In this document: positions 33,878 through 43,792 of the stretch, in pieces | Layout of the letters: the number at the start of each line of letters is the position of its first letter | Position numbering within the stretch: position 1 is the first letter of the stretch | Assembly: GCA_964586655.1 (NCBI GenBank) | Contig: CAZPGY010000008.1 | Span: 38,006-102,005 of the forward strand | Direction: 5' to 3' | Source of the DNA: JAJYSO01 sp964586655 | Lineage (GTDB): Bacteria > Bacteroidota > Bacteroidia > Flavobacteriales > Flavobacteriaceae | DNA: 64,000 bases | Translations under genes and position numbers: made by a program | Notes under the pieces: generated by a model | Told to the model about the DNA's origin: nothing | Database searches by the model: none | Seen by the model: the letters and a program-made list of their open reading frames with translations, nothing else

Positions 33878-34798
33878 TTACCTGGCGGTTCCTTCCGGGA
33901 ATTGTACTTTTCCGGGTTCGGCATTCATTAGGGGAAGAGCTGCACGTAAGATGCGATTACGCCGACCGGTGGTGTCTTCCGGCTCTACAGGATATTGCAC
34001 CACGGCTTCCATCCACGACCGCGGATTGGTTCTAAAATAGACGGCCGGACGCCATTGATCACTGATTTTGGCCTTTTGCGGATAACGCTTTTCAAAATCC
34101 TCCCAAGTAACTTTTTCCAAGCATTCTTTAACAAACTCTAAATCGCTTGTGTAGGCGACTTGAACCGCTGTTTCATTCCATATAAAAGGGGCTTGATTTC
34201 CCGAATAATTGATGACCTTGTCTTTTAAAATCATACTGTTGGGAAAGTGAACCAGCCGACCACTTTTTCGGTCGTTGCCCAGGTAATCACCACTGATTTC
34301 AAAAATAATGGTATCTAAATAAGTAATTTCAACGACATCTCCACGGTGTTCGTTGATTTGAATGCGGTCTCCCACTTGGTAAGGCCTTCTAAAAATCACA
34401 TAAAGCCAGGCGATAAAGGAGGTAATGGGGGCTTGCAAAGCAAAACCCAGCACCAAGGAAGCCAGTCCCAAACTCTCTAAAAATGAATTGGCTTTTTGAA
34501 AGGTAAAAAGAACGACAATAATAATGATTAAAATCGTGGAGATCAGACGCACCACCCGCAAGAGGTTGTATTCATCGCCCCTGTTGGTTGTTTTTGAGCT
34601 GATTAACGCCTCAAGTATAGTTCTGATGACCAGAATAATACAGGCAATCGCCAGGGTGAAACTCAGGTTCTTTAAAAACGGAATAAAGCCGCCAAGAAAG
34701 GATAAAAACGCTAAGTTTAAGGCATAATGTATCATCAGGAAGAGGAATATCCCCAGCGCATACATGATGATTTTTTTTCTCTGTCCTTTTTCAGGCAT
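33878..34798 (-). CDS. Small-conductance mechanosensitive channel (MscS family)
   Basis: Mechanosensitive channel of 306 residues. The N-terminus has four hydrophobic helices, the last (FLESLGLASLVLGFALQAPI) being the pore-lining TM3 with the Gly/Ala packing pattern. It is followed by FIAWLYVIFRRPYQVGDRI and the beta domain GDVVEITYLDTIIFE ... HFPNSMILK, hallmarks of MscS. The C-terminal alpha/beta region is shorter than in E. coli MscS and carries an unusual RNPRSWMEAVVQYPVE segment. It opens under hypo-osmotic stress. It stands alone. Confidence 0.92.
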   Translation of the reverse strand: MPEKGQRKKIIMYALGIFLFLMIHYALNLAFLSFLGGFIPFLKNLSFTLAIACIILVIRTILEALISSKTTNRGDEYNLLRVVRLISTILIIIIVVLFTFQKANSFLESLGLASLVLGFALQAPITSFIAWLYVIFRRPYQVGDRIQINEHRGDVVEITYLDTIIFEISGDYLGNDRKSGRLVHFPNSMILKDKVINYSGNQAPFIWNETAVQVAYTSDLEFVKECLEKVTWEDFEKRYPQKAKISDQWRPAVYFRTNPRSWMEAVVQYPVEPEDTTGRRNRILRAALPLMNAEPGKVQFPEGTAR

Positions 34799-34975
34799 AT
34801 ACCACTATTTTTCAGCTCGATGCTGCCTTGCATTCCAAGCCGGAATTTATTCACTGTTCAAATATAATATTATTCTATAAATAAGAAACTTTTTATGTTT
34901 TGTGTTTAAACATCGAAAAGAGGAAAGAAAGAGGTAGGAGTAAAGAGGCTGCTTATCCCTTACAAATAATAACAT

Positions 34976-35016
34976 AAAAAAAATCGTAATCCCTTGTATA
35001 TAAGTGCATTACGATT
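34976..35016 (-). terminator. Terminator of tRNA-Leu
   Basis: On the minus strand AATCGTAAT pairs with ATTACGATT (34982-34990, 35008-35016) around a 17-base loop, followed by a run of T (34976-34983). It begins nine bases past the tRNA 3' end. Confidence 0.85.
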
Positions 35017-35024
35017 CTTATTTG

Positions 35025-35108
35025 TGCCCGAGACTGGAGTCGAACCAGCACGTTGTTGCCAACGCTGCGCCCTGAACGCAGTGCGTCTACCAATTCCGCC
35101 ACTCGGGC
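35025..35108 (-). tRNA. tRNA-Leu (anticodon CAG)
   Basis: Minus-strand class II tRNA. Acceptor GCCCGAG pairs with CTCGGGC, the anticodon stem CTGCG/CGCAG carries loop TTCAGGG (anticodon CAG, reading CTG), a long variable arm (GCGTTGGCAACAACGT region) follows, then GGTTCGACTCC as the T arm. Discriminator A; CCA not encoded. Confidence 0.97.
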
Positions 35109-35382
35109 TTTTTGTGTTGTTTATGGTAATAAGAACTGCTCTGTCAAAATTTAGAGATGACAAAAATAATTTGTTCTTAGAAATCCACCAAAAAAATTGA
35201 GAGAATAAAATCAATGAGCTCAATAATTACAATTAGAGGGGGAATAGAAAATCGGATTTACTTGTTGCCATGATGCCCCATACTTCACCTTAAAAAAGGG
35301 AATAAAAAATTGAAGACAACAGAAAAAATAAACCTTATATTGCGATAAGTCTTTTTGACGCTCCAAAATATGCAGCAACATC

Positions 35383-36786
35383 ATGGCTAAAAAAATCAAT
35401 AACAAACAAGTATTTTCTTTGTTGGAGGTGACCAAAAGCATTCAACGGGTACTTCAAAAACGCTATGCTCGCACCTATTGGGTCAAAGCAGAGATGAACA
35501 AGCTCAATCATTATGAACATTCCGGGCATTGTTATCCTGATTTGATAGAGAAAAGAGGAAATAAGGTCATTGCCCAGCTGCGTGCCAATTTGTGGAAAAA
35601 CGACTATCAGCGTATTGATAAAAAGTTTAAACAAGTCCTCAAGGAACCTTTGAAAGACGGAGTTAAAATTTTATTTGAAGCCCGAATAAAATTTCACCCC
35701 CTATATGGGCTTTCCCTGCAAATTTGTGATATAGATCCGAGTTTTACCTTGGGAGATTTGGCTCGGGAAAAACAGGAAACCTTGTCAAGGTTGAAAAAGG
35801 AAGGAATTTTAAACCAAAATAAACAAAAGAAATTGCCCATTTTGCCTCGGCGTATTGCGGTGATTTCTGTAGAAACCAGTAATGGTTATGCCGATTTTCT
35901 CAATGTCTTGGAAGCCGCTCGTATTCAAAAGGGTTTTCACTTTTTTCATTTCCTTTTTCCTTCGCTTCTGCAGGGAGATCGCGCTGTGGATCAGTTGATG
36001 AATCAGCTTCGAAAAATCAGAAAAGTGCAGGAACATTTTGATTTGGTTGTCATCATCCGCGGTGGGGGTGGAGAAGTGGGGCTCTCGTGCTATAATCATT
36101 ATAAATTGGCACGAGAAATTGCTCTTTTTCCGCTCCCCGTGATTACCGGAATTGGGCATTCCACCAATAAAACGGTGGCAGAAATGGTCGCTTATCAAAA
36201 TGCCATTACGCCTACCAAGCTGGGAGAGTCTCTGGTTACTCGTTTTCAGGACTTTTCTCGGGCAATTGAAGAGGTGGAAAGTCGAATTGTTCACATTGCT
36301 CGGCATATGCTTCAGGCAGAACGACATCAGCTGACTTCGATGAGCAAGCAAGTGCAGTCGGGCGCACAAAATATCCTGCTGGCACATTCCAACGGGTTGC
36401 AACAATATATGCATACCCTATTTCGAGAATCAAAATTTAAAATGCAATCGGCACAACGCAATTTGATAAATCAAGCCGTCTCGTTAAAAAAAGGAACGAA
36501 TCGGCGTTATCGTGCTGAAAATCAAGCAATAATTCGGCTTGAAACCGCCTTGTCTAAAAACACCCGCCGACACATTGCGCAAGAAAAGACCAAGCTCGAG
36601 CACACCCAAAAAAAACTGAAGATTTTAAGTCCTCAGCAGGTTTTAAAACGTGGATATAGTATTACTTTGGTCAATGGTAAATCGGTACAATCGGCCGAGA
36701 GTTTAAAAGCGGGCGACGTCTTTCAAACTCGTTTGTATAAAGGAGAATTAACCGCTAAAGTGGAATCTGTAAAACCTAATGAATAA
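35383..36786 (+). CDS. xseA: Exodeoxyribonuclease VII large subunit
   Basis: Catalytic subunit of exonuclease VII, 467 residues, which degrades single-stranded DNA from both ends. The N-terminal OB-fold reads VFSLLEVTKSIQRVL and YARTYWVKAEMN; the conserved catalytic region includes LPRRIAVISVETSNGYADFL, DLVVIIRGGGGEVGL and PVITGIGHSTNKTVAE. The C-terminal coiled coil leads to a LKRGYSITLVNG domain typical of XseA. Its stop overlaps the start of xseB (TAATG), which supports coupled translation and fixes both ends. Confidence 0.97.
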   Translation: MAKKINNKQVFSLLEVTKSIQRVLQKRYARTYWVKAEMNKLNHYEHSGHCYPDLIEKRGNKVIAQLRANLWKNDYQRIDKKFKQVLKEPLKDGVKILFEARIKFHPLYGLSLQICDIDPSFTLGDLAREKQETLSRLKKEGILNQNKQKKLPILPRRIAVISVETSNGYADFLNVLEAARIQKGFHFFHFLFPSLLQGDRAVDQLMNQLRKIRKVQEHFDLVVIIRGGGGEVGLSCYNHYKLAREIALFPLPVITGIGHSTNKTVAEMVAYQNAITPTKLGESLVTRFQDFSRAIEEVESRIVHIARHMLQAERHQLTSMSKQVQSGAQNILLAHSNGLQQYMHTLFRESKFKMQSAQRNLINQAVSLKKGTNRRYRAENQAIIRLETALSKNTRRHIAQEKTKLEHTQKKLKILSPQQVLKRGYSITLVNGKSVQSAESLKAGDVFQTRLYKGELTAKVESVKPNE

Positions 36787-37013
36787 TGCCTAAAGAAAAA
36801 CCCAATTACACCGAGTCTTTTAAAGAACTGCAGGAAATTGTAGTTGATATTGAAGAAGGAGAAATTTCTGTAGATGAGTTGTCTGAAAAAGTAAAACGTG
36901 CTTCTACACTGATTAAAATTTGCAAAGCCAAGCTATCGCACACCGAAGCAGATGTCAGTAAAATTTTAGACGGATTGCAAGCGGAATCCGCAGCGGCCAA
37001 AAAAGAAGAATAA
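36786..37013 (+). CDS. xseB: Exodeoxyribonuclease VII small subunit
   Basis: Small subunit of 75 residues. The family segment YTESFKELQEIVVDIEEGEIS and VDELSEKVKRASTLIKICKAKL match the XseB helices that pack along the XseA coiled coil. The family role is to organise the nuclease and restrain it. It shares one base with the xseA stop. A C-terminal Ala/Lys/Glu tail is ordinary. Confidence 0.95.
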   Translation: MPKEKPNYTESFKELQEIVVDIEEGEISVDELSEKVKRASTLIKICKAKLSHTEADVSKILDGLQAESAAAKKEE

Positions 37014-37101
37014 AGACGGAATTGCCCTCCCTTCGGCTTCCCACAGGTCGCATAATTTTTCTGCCTTCATCAGGATTTGCAAAGGTTCAGAGGCTTTGAT
37101 G

Positions 37102-37794
37102 TTATTTAAAATCCTTTAGGATTTTGCAGTAATTGGAAATATAAGCAGCCATGTTTTTCCGTTTATACTGCACAATATACCGAGGGTGAGCAAAGGTGAC
37201 AATCCGATCAAACAGGTTTTCTTCTGCATTGATGGCTTTTAAATAAGTTGCATTTTTCTTGCCCAGTGAAAAACAGACCGAGGTATCGATTCCCATTTCA
37301 ATCTGTTGTTTTAAAGAATTTATAATAAAAGGTTTAACCGATTTATACAAGGAGGGGTAATCGTAATAATTGCAGTTGACCCAATTTCCTTTTTTGTTTT
37401 TTCGCACAAATCCCAAGGGGCAAACCGAGTCGATATAAAATTGACGATAGAACCGCTCAGTTCCTCCAAAAGCTTCAATTACTTTATAGACAAAAACCGA
37501 GGAAGGTTCATGGGTTTTAATGTCGTTCACTTCAATGCCACAGTTGTTTTTAAGCCGCTTGGTGTCTGTAAAAGGAATTCCGGTAGCTCCGGCTCCAAGT
37601 CGCCCCGGATTAATGCCAAGCACGAGTTTTCGCGGAGCATGGTCGGCATAGAATTGGGTATAAAATTGCTCGAGAATAGCGCTAACCTTCGGATGCTCTC
37701 TAAATGGATTCAGCACTTTAATATCGTCCGGAAGAGGGGCGGTGAGCTTTAAATTTTTATGAAAAGCAATGGCTTTTTGGGCAAAGGTGGACAT
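37102..37794 (-). CDS. SMUG2-type uracil-DNA glycosylase family protein
   Basis: Protein of 230 residues in the uracil-DNA glycosylase superfamily, SMUG2/DUF4918 branch. The motif 1 region is LGINPGRLGAGATGIPFTD, with the N-P-G pattern of SMUG enzymes; motif 2 is FAHPRYIVQYK, with the conserved histidine-proline. A central WVNCNYYDYPSL segment is branch-specific. Likely role: removal of uracil or related damaged bases. The start is ATG 37794 (MSTFAQK); the upstream codons are not favoured. Activity is inferred from family only. Confidence 0.85.
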   Translation of the reverse strand: MSTFAQKAIAFHKNLKLTAPLPDDIKVLNPFREHPKVSAILEQFYTQFYADHAPRKLVLGINPGRLGAGATGIPFTDTKRLKNNCGIEVNDIKTHEPSSVFVYKVIEAFGGTERFYRQFYIDSVCPLGFVRKNKKGNWVNCNYYDYPSLYKSVKPFIINSLKQQIEMGIDTSVCFSLGKKNATYLKAINAEENLFDRIVTFAHPRYIVQYKRKNMAAYISNYCKILKDFK

Positions 37795-37981
37795 GTTTTT
37801 TGGGCTGAGGTGGATTAATATCAAAACAACCTGAAAACTAATCTCATAATTAGGCTATAAACCTTAAGACTAACTGATAAATTATTTTGATACCACAAAA
37901 ATAGGGCAATCCTTTTGAAGAAGAAACCTTTTGGTGAGAATCGAATTTGCTAAAAACAAGAAGGGCGTGATTTTATTGTCT

Positions 37982-38596
37982 TTAAAACTTCAATTTCAAC
38001 TGACTGGGGAGCAATTGAAAACTCCTTCGATGATAGGGAGTTGGCCCAAAGGCTTTGAGGGCTTCTCGGTGCTCTTTAGTGGGGTAGCCTTTGTTTTTTT
38101 TCCAGTTGTAAGCCGGGAATTTCTCGTGAACCTCGGCCATAAATTCGTCGCGATATGTTTTTGCTAAAATGGAAGCTGCTGCAATGTGGAGAAATTTTCC
38201 ATCTCCTTTGACGATACACTGATGAGGAATTTCTCTTTGATCAGCCCTATAAAAGGGTTTGAATTTATTGCCGTCTACTGCAATGAATTCCGGTGTTTTT
38301 TGGAGTCCTTCTATCGCTTTGTGCATCGCCAAAATGGAAGCGTTTAAGATGTTGATTTCATCAATCTTATCCATCATGATGTGCACCACGTGATAAGCCA
38401 ACGCCTCTTGTTCGATAAGCTTTCGCAATTGGTTGCGTTTGCTCACTGATACTTGTTTGGAATCGTTGAGGATTTCACTTTTAAAATCCTTATTCAAAAT
38501 CACAGCTGCCGCAGTAACCGGGCCGGCCAAACAGCCCCTGCCGGCTTCGTCTGTTCCACATTCGGTGGTATAATTGCTGTATTGCGGTGAAAGCAT
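37982..38596 (-). CDS. rnhB: Ribonuclease HII
   Basis: Ribonuclease of 204 residues that cuts RNA-DNA hybrids and removes misincorporated ribonucleotides. The DEDD site is visible: TDEAGRGCLAGP (aspartate and glutamate), then IAVDGNKF and later YRDEFMAEV. The C-terminal KNKGYPTKEHREAL segment is the typical substrate loop. Length is normal. The gene is divergent from the porin gene at 38707. Confidence 0.96.
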   Translation of the reverse strand: MLSPQYSNYTTECGTDEAGRGCLAGPVTAAAVILNKDFKSEILNDSKQVSVSKRNQLRKLIEQEALAYHVVHIMMDKIDEINILNASILAMHKAIEGLQKTPEFIAVDGNKFKPFYRADQREIPHQCIVKGDGKFLHIAAASILAKTYRDEFMAEVHEKFPAYNWKKNKGYPTKEHREALKAFGPTPYHRRSFQLLPSQLKLKF

Positions 38597-38706
38597 GCTT
38601 CAAAAGTACATAAAATATATGATTTTTTTCTTATTTGGGAGATTGAGCACGGGCATTAAAAACTATTCCCTAAAAAATGATATTTTTGCCATAGTTAATT
38701 TGCGAG

Positions 38707-40674
38707 ATGAAGAAAGGACTTTTATTTTTTATCGCAGTTTTGTTGGGTTTTGTTGCTTTGGCACAGGAGCATCAATTGCGGTCGGTTCAAGCCGGTCAGA
38801 GACAATCTTCCACCGGGGGATTGGAAGATAATCAGAAGACCGAAACACAACAACAGTTGCCTGCTACTGCCTATAAGATTATTTCTGTTGCCGGTGATAC
38901 CACCCATGTCGATACCACGCTGACCATTTATAAAGCCTATCGATTTAATTACTTGAGAAGAGATAATTTTGGGCTGCTGCCTTTTGCTAATGTAGGGCAG
39001 CCCTACACTTCTCTGACTTATGACTTTGATTCCCCGGTCACCTTGCCTCAATTTGGCGCACGGGCGGCTCATTTCGCCTATCTGCAAGTAGATGATATTC
39101 ATTATTATCACGTGCCTACTCCTTGGTCACAGCTTTTTTTTAAGACTACTTTTGAGCAAGGACAACTTTTGGATGCTTTTCTAACTTCCAATATTAATCC
39201 GCAACTCAATGTTTTTATAGCCTATAAAGGGCTTCATTCCATGGGGAAATACCGTCATGCCACCACCAGTCAAAATAGTTTTAGGATTGGTTTTAGCTAT
39301 CGCACCAAAAACAATCGGTATGGCGTCAAGTCTCATTTTATATCCCAAAATCTTTCGGCCTTTCAAAATGGCGGACTCACCCCTTTGGCCGATCAGCATT
39401 TTAAATCGGAAGATGATCAATACAATGATCGTTCGGTGCTCGATGTGAAATATGAAAATGCCGATCGCCTGTTGTTGGCCAAGCGTTTTTTTGTCAAGCA
39501 ACACTATAAGATTTTTAAAGGTAATGACACTACCGGGAACAACCAATTGCGGATTGGGCATATTTTTAATTTTACCGATAAGGAATGGCAGTTTAAGCAA
39601 AAAGAAGCTTTTCCGATTTATGGAGAGGCCTACCGCTCTAATAGCCTCCGTGACTTGACCGAGTTTCAACGGATTTCTAATACTTTGTTTCTGCAATTCC
39701 AAAATCGTATTGCGGGGAATCTTCTGTTTAAGGTGCGACATTCTAATTATAATTATGGATATCAACGCAAATTATACCTCGATCATGAAACAATTCCCAA
39801 TCGGTTAAAAGGTGATGTTTTTTCCGTAGGAGCCGCTTATCAAAAAAATATTGGAGGTTTTCACCTTACCGGGGATGCCATGCTCAATGTGGCCGGTGAT
39901 TTTAATGGAAACTACCTTAAGGCTGAGGCCGGATATGCCTTGGATTCTTTAAATAAAATTAATATCGGTCTGCATATTAATTCTCGGCTACCCAATTACA
40001 ATTTTTTATTGTTTCAAAGCGATTACAAAAACCTCAATTGGTACAATCACTTTGATAACCAGCGGATGCAGTCGGTTTATTTTCAGCTGATATCCAATAA
40101 GCTTTTGGAGGTAAAAGCCAGCTATACCCGAATTCACAATTATGCTTATTTTGGATTGAAAGCAGGGGCGGCAACGGGTTTGCCTGCCGATAGTTTGGTG
40201 CGTCCCTATCAATATGACGGAGATGTGAATTACCTGAAAATAAAAGCCCATCGGCAGTTTAACTTTTGGCGCTTTTCATTAGACAACACTTTGCTGTATC
40301 AAAAAGTATTGAGCGGAGAAAGCGTGTTCAGAACTCCCGATTTTATAACGAGGAATACCTTGTATTACCGTGACTACTGGTTTGACAATAACCTTTACTT
40401 GCAAACCGGATTTACTTTTAATTATTTCACTTCCTTTAAAGCCAATGCTTATCATCCGGTTTTGGGAGAGTTTTATGTACAGGATTTTAGGACGCTTTCC
40501 GGTTTTTATCGCCTTGATTTTTTCTTTAATGCACAGGTTCGAAATACTCGCCTGTATTTTAAACTCGAAAATTTGTCTACTTTAATCGATGGGAATGGTC
40601 ATTATGCTGCTCCGTATCGCCCTTATCGAGATTTCGTCATCCGTTTTGGATTGGTGTGGGATTTCTTTTGGTAA
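38707..40674 (+). CDS. Putative porin, Porin_10 family
   Basis: Outer-membrane protein of 655 residues, with a signal peptide ending at VALAQ near residue 20. The sequence is dominated by alternating aromatic beta strands, for example TPWSQLFFKTTFEQGQLL, RIGFSYRTKNNRYGVKSHF and VVRFGLVWDFFW-like termini; the last residues FVIRFGLVWDFFW end in an aromatic, as for barrel proteins. This is the Porin_10 (putative porin) family common downstream of rnhB in Flavobacteriia. Substrate unknown. A TATTTTTG box at 38681-38688 is a plausible promoter. Confidence 0.85.
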   Translation: MKKGLLFFIAVLLGFVALAQEHQLRSVQAGQRQSSTGGLEDNQKTETQQQLPATAYKIISVAGDTTHVDTTLTIYKAYRFNYLRRDNFGLLPFANVGQPYTSLTYDFDSPVTLPQFGARAAHFAYLQVDDIHYYHVPTPWSQLFFKTTFEQGQLLDAFLTSNINPQLNVFIAYKGLHSMGKYRHATTSQNSFRIGFSYRTKNNRYGVKSHFISQNLSAFQNGGLTPLADQHFKSEDDQYNDRSVLDVKYENADRLLLAKRFFVKQHYKIFKGNDTTGNNQLRIGHIFNFTDKEWQFKQKEAFPIYGEAYRSNSLRDLTEFQRISNTLFLQFQNRIAGNLLFKVRHSNYNYGYQRKLYLDHETIPNRLKGDVFSVGAAYQKNIGGFHLTGDAMLNVAGDFNGNYLKAEAGYALDSLNKINIGLHINSRLPNYNFLLFQSDYKNLNWYNHFDNQRMQSVYFQLISNKLLEVKASYTRIHNYAYFGLKAGAATGLPADSLVRPYQYDGDVNYLKIKAHRQFNFWRFSLDNTLLYQKVLSGESVFRTPDFITRNTLYYRDYWFDNNLYLQTGFTFNYFTSFKANAYHPVLGEFYVQDFRTLSGFYRLDFFFNAQVRNTRLYFKLENLSTLIDGNGHYAAPYRPYRDFVIRFGLVWDFFW

Positions 40675-40908
40675 AATGCAAATATTGGTTTGAAAAGCCG
40701 CAGTATTTGTAACTTGAATTTGTCGTAAGATAAATAGCGTTATTTTTTTGATTATCGCCCCACATATTAACATTTTTTTTATTATATTCGAATTTAAGGT
40801 TGAAGGCTTATTCATTAGTTGATATTTTTTGAACTTTAATTTCAATTTGACTTTATCAATCGAAAAGAAAATCAATTTGAGGTTACGCTCGGTTTTTCCG
40901 TAAAAAAA

Positions 40909-40916
40909 TAAATTTG
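40909..40916 (+). promoter_or_regulatory. Candidate -7 box TAAATTTG
   Basis: TAnnTTTG match 42 bases before the start of the S74-type gene at 40959; no -33 box at correct spacing. Confidence 0.45.
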
Positions 40917-40958
40917 TTTATCCCTGTATGAAGAGATTTCAGAATAAAAATTATAAAG

Positions 40959-42824
40959 ATGCCACAGCACAGCAGATGGTCATATTGTTTTGGCATACTC
41001 TTGTCATTGGGCATGAGTTTATCCGCATGGGCGCAACAAGGGATAGGTACGCAAAAACCTGTCAAATCTGCGGCTTTGGAAATCCGATCTCAATCGAGAG
41101 GCATACTCATTCCTCGGGTCAACTTGGAAGACCTCAATTCCTTTTCCCCTCCCATTTCAGGACCTGAAGCTCATTCGTTATTGGTGTATAACGACACCAC
41201 CATCAGTACACAACATATTTATCCCGGATTTTATTACTGGTCGGCTATTGCACACGCTTGGCGACCTTTAGTGGATACAACGGATGTGCTGATCGATTTT
41301 AATAATGCTTCAGGGATTTATAAACATATTGCCGTGGACGGGACGCCGACGATGATTGATTCCACCCACGCCAACTTGACTATTTTTGATGATGCTTATG
41401 CAGATTTGGGCGTTTTAACTGTGCAAAGTGCCATAGACAGTCTGGCTGATGCGCTGTTTGGTATAGGTTCTGACAGTTTAAACGTGCAAAATGGTCTCGC
41501 TGTTCACACAGCACTAAACGGAATAAAGGACAGCATTCGTTTGGTTCGTAGGGGAGTGGGAACTCCTACAGATACCAATGCTCAGGCGGGAGATTTGTAT
41601 ATTGATTACACCACCGGAAATGTTTTCTATTACAATGACACCCTTTGGCGAAGTTCCAATAATTGGCAGCTTCAGGGTGATGTAGTAGATGGAGATGATT
41701 TTATCGGCACACTGAATAATCAGGCCTTGCGTTTTAAACAAAATAACCAACCGGCAGGATATATTGATGGGGGACTAACGGCTTTTGGAAGAGGAGCTTT
41801 AGAAATGAATTCAACCGGAGAATATAACACGGCCATAGGTTACAAAGCCATGAGCTTGAATACGGAAGGGAAAAGAAATACAGCGGTAGGCTGGAAGGCC
41901 ATGTCAAAAAATGAAGATGGTAAGAAAAATGTAGCGCTGGGTTGGGAAGCCTTAGCTACCAATGTGCACGGTGACGAAAACGTGGCAATTGGCTACGAGG
42001 CCTTGGACGAGATGGACGGTAATGCCAGGCGAAATATAGGAATAGGAAGTGCGGTAGACATTAGAGACAATGTAGATTATTCAATTGCCATTGGATATAA
42101 TGCCTATGCAGGCAATACCGCAAAAACCTTACAAAATGCCATTGCTTTTGGGGCTCGGGCAAAAGTAGAAGAGAGTTATTCCCTTGTTTTGGGCAGTATT
42201 AAGGGCGTAAATTATGCCGATAGCACCATAAGAGTAGGCATAGGAACTACCACCCCCAATCATCGACTTGAGGTGGTGGGCAATTTGCAAATTTCCGAAA
42301 ATCGACATAATACTACCGGGAGCTTTAGTTTTCGACCGGATACAACGGCTTTGAATTTGTACTTTGACGGCGGCAAGATAGGAGCATTTGATGCACATAC
42401 CGGAGCCTATACCTCGGTTTCGGATGGTCGATTAAAAGAAAAGATACGTTTGGCAGGTACTTTATTAAAAAAAGTGAATCGGGTGAAAGTGATTCGTTAT
42501 GTATGGAAAGACGACTCCGATGAGTCCTTACAAATTGGATTTGTTGCCCAGCAGCTTTACCAGCAATTTCCCGAATTTGTCAAGCCGCCCTTAGACGAGG
42601 AAACGGGGTACTACACAGTCAATTATGCCGGTATGAGTGCCGTGGCCATCAAAGCTATTCAAGAACAACAGCAACAAATTAGCATTTTGCAGCACAAGCT
42701 TTTCACCCTTCAAAAAAAGCTGGCTAAGGAGCAGCATAAAAATATGCGTCAATTTAAAAAGCTTAAAGAGTTGCAGGCAGCCCTTAAAGATATGCTGAGC
42801 CGGTTAGCCGTGTTAGAAGAGTAA
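40959..42824 (+). CDS. Secreted protein with head-like repeats and C-terminal S74 peptidase chaperone domain
   Basis: Exported protein of 621 residues. The signal peptide ends at SLSAWAQ near residue 26. Residues ~30-290 are beta-rich with a long Asp/Thr region. Residues 290-357 hold four 17-residue repeats (NTAIGYKAM, NTAVGWKAM, NVALGWEAL, NVAIGYEAL starts), like left-handed beta-roll head repeats of trimeric adhesins. The C-terminus begins SDGRLKEKIRLAG, an S74 (endosialidase-type) intramolecular chaperone, with the NYAGMSAVAIKAIQEQQ helix and a coiled coil. The chaperone normally trimerises and cleaves itself off. Probably an exported fibrous trimer. Confidence 0.85.
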   Translation: MPQHSRWSYCFGILLSLGMSLSAWAQQGIGTQKPVKSAALEIRSQSRGILIPRVNLEDLNSFSPPISGPEAHSLLVYNDTTISTQHIYPGFYYWSAIAHAWRPLVDTTDVLIDFNNASGIYKHIAVDGTPTMIDSTHANLTIFDDAYADLGVLTVQSAIDSLADALFGIGSDSLNVQNGLAVHTALNGIKDSIRLVRRGVGTPTDTNAQAGDLYIDYTTGNVFYYNDTLWRSSNNWQLQGDVVDGDDFIGTLNNQALRFKQNNQPAGYIDGGLTAFGRGALEMNSTGEYNTAIGYKAMSLNTEGKRNTAVGWKAMSKNEDGKKNVALGWEALATNVHGDENVAIGYEALDEMDGNARRNIGIGSAVDIRDNVDYSIAIGYNAYAGNTAKTLQNAIAFGARAKVEESYSLVLGSIKGVNYADSTIRVGIGTTTPNHRLEVVGNLQISENRHNTTGSFSFRPDTTALNLYFDGGKIGAFDAHTGAYTSVSDGRLKEKIRLAGTLLKKVNRVKVIRYVWKDDSDESLQIGFVAQQLYQQFPEFVKPPLDEETGYYTVNYAGMSAVAIKAIQEQQQQISILQHKLFTLQKKLAKEQHKNMRQFKKLKELQAALKDMLSRLAVLEE

Positions 42825-42898
42825 ACTTAGCTTTTTCAGGAGAAATTTTGGGCTTTATGTTGTTTAAATCAGATGCTTTTTATAGCAGAAGCTACCAC

Positions 42899-42931
42899 AA
42901 AAAAAATCCCGCTTCAAAAAGAGAGGCGGGA
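42899..42931 (-). terminator. Terminator of the M48 lipoprotein gene
   Basis: Minus-strand reading: TCCCGCCT pairs with AAGCGGGA (plus 42907-42914 with 42924-42931, one G-T wobble) around a nine-base loop, followed by a run of T (plus A run 42899-42906). Confidence 0.8.
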
Positions 42932-42973
42932 AAGTGTCTTGGGGCAAGAAGACAAACCTGTTGATTCCTCGGG

Positions 42974-43792
42974 TTATTTTTTAAATGACGTTACCCCAAA
43001 CCTTTTTGCTACAGTGATGGCATGCGGAATGTCCTTTTTAATCGCTTCAATTCGAGATTGGTTGGAGGGGTGTGTACTCAAAAACTCGGGCGGATTTGCA
43101 CCACCATTAAGCTGGCTCATGCGTTTCCACAGCTGTATGGCAGCATGCGGATCATAACCGGCGATAGCCATTAAAGTTAGTCCCAATTGGTCGGCCTGAC
43201 TTTCAAATTCTCTGCTGTAAGGCAACATCACCCCCAGTTGTGTGCCTATGCCGTAAGTAGCTTGAAAAATATCGTGGAATTTCGAGTCACTCAAAGCAGC
43301 ACTTCCCAAGCTCCCCAATCCTTGACGAATCATTTCTTGACTCATTTTTCGCTGACTGTGATTGAGTAAGGCGTGCGAAACCTCGTGCCCCATGATGGCA
43401 GCCAGTCCGGCTTCACTTTGTGCTATGGGTAAAATTCCGGAGTAAACCACAATTTTCCCACCCGGCATACACCAAGCATTGACTTGATCACTTTTTACCA
43501 AATGATATTCCCATTTGTATTCTTCAAGATAGCCTTGATAGCCTTTAGATCGCAAATATATTTCTGCGGCATGGGCAATCTTTTGCCCTATAGATTTAAC
43601 CATTTTGGCTTGTGATGTGCCACTAATTACTTTATTTTGACTTAAAAATTGATTGTATTGCTGAAAGGCCATTGGAAAGAGTTGGGAATTAGACACTAAG
43701 GCCAGATCCTTCTTTCCGGTGAATGGATTTGTTCGACAGGCAACGAGGGCAAATACAGCCACTAAAGCGATGATGTACTTTGATTTTTTCAT
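42974..43792 (-). CDS. M48 family metalloprotease lipoprotein
   Basis: Zinc protease of 272 residues of the M48 (Ste24/BepA/LoiP-like) group. The lipoprotein signal ends FALVAC (cysteine at residue 19). The zinc motif is MGHEVSHALL (HExxH), with the third ligand in REFESQADQLGL (E-x3-D type). The N-terminus after the lipobox carries RTNPFTGKKDLALVS, a typical M48C sequence. Its likely role is outer-membrane protein quality control in the periplasm; the exact substrate is inferred from family. It is monocistronic with a terminator. Confidence 0.92.
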   Translation of the reverse strand: MKKSKYIIALVAVFALVACRTNPFTGKKDLALVSNSQLFPMAFQQYNQFLSQNKVISGTSQAKMVKSIGQKIAHAAEIYLRSKGYQGYLEEYKWEYHLVKSDQVNAWCMPGGKIVVYSGILPIAQSEAGLAAIMGHEVSHALLNHSQRKMSQEMIRQGLGSLGSAALSDSKFHDIFQATYGIGTQLGVMLPYSREFESQADQLGLTLMAIAGYDPHAAIQLWKRMSQLNGGANPPEFLSTHPSNQSRIEAIKKDIPHAITVAKRFGVTSFKK

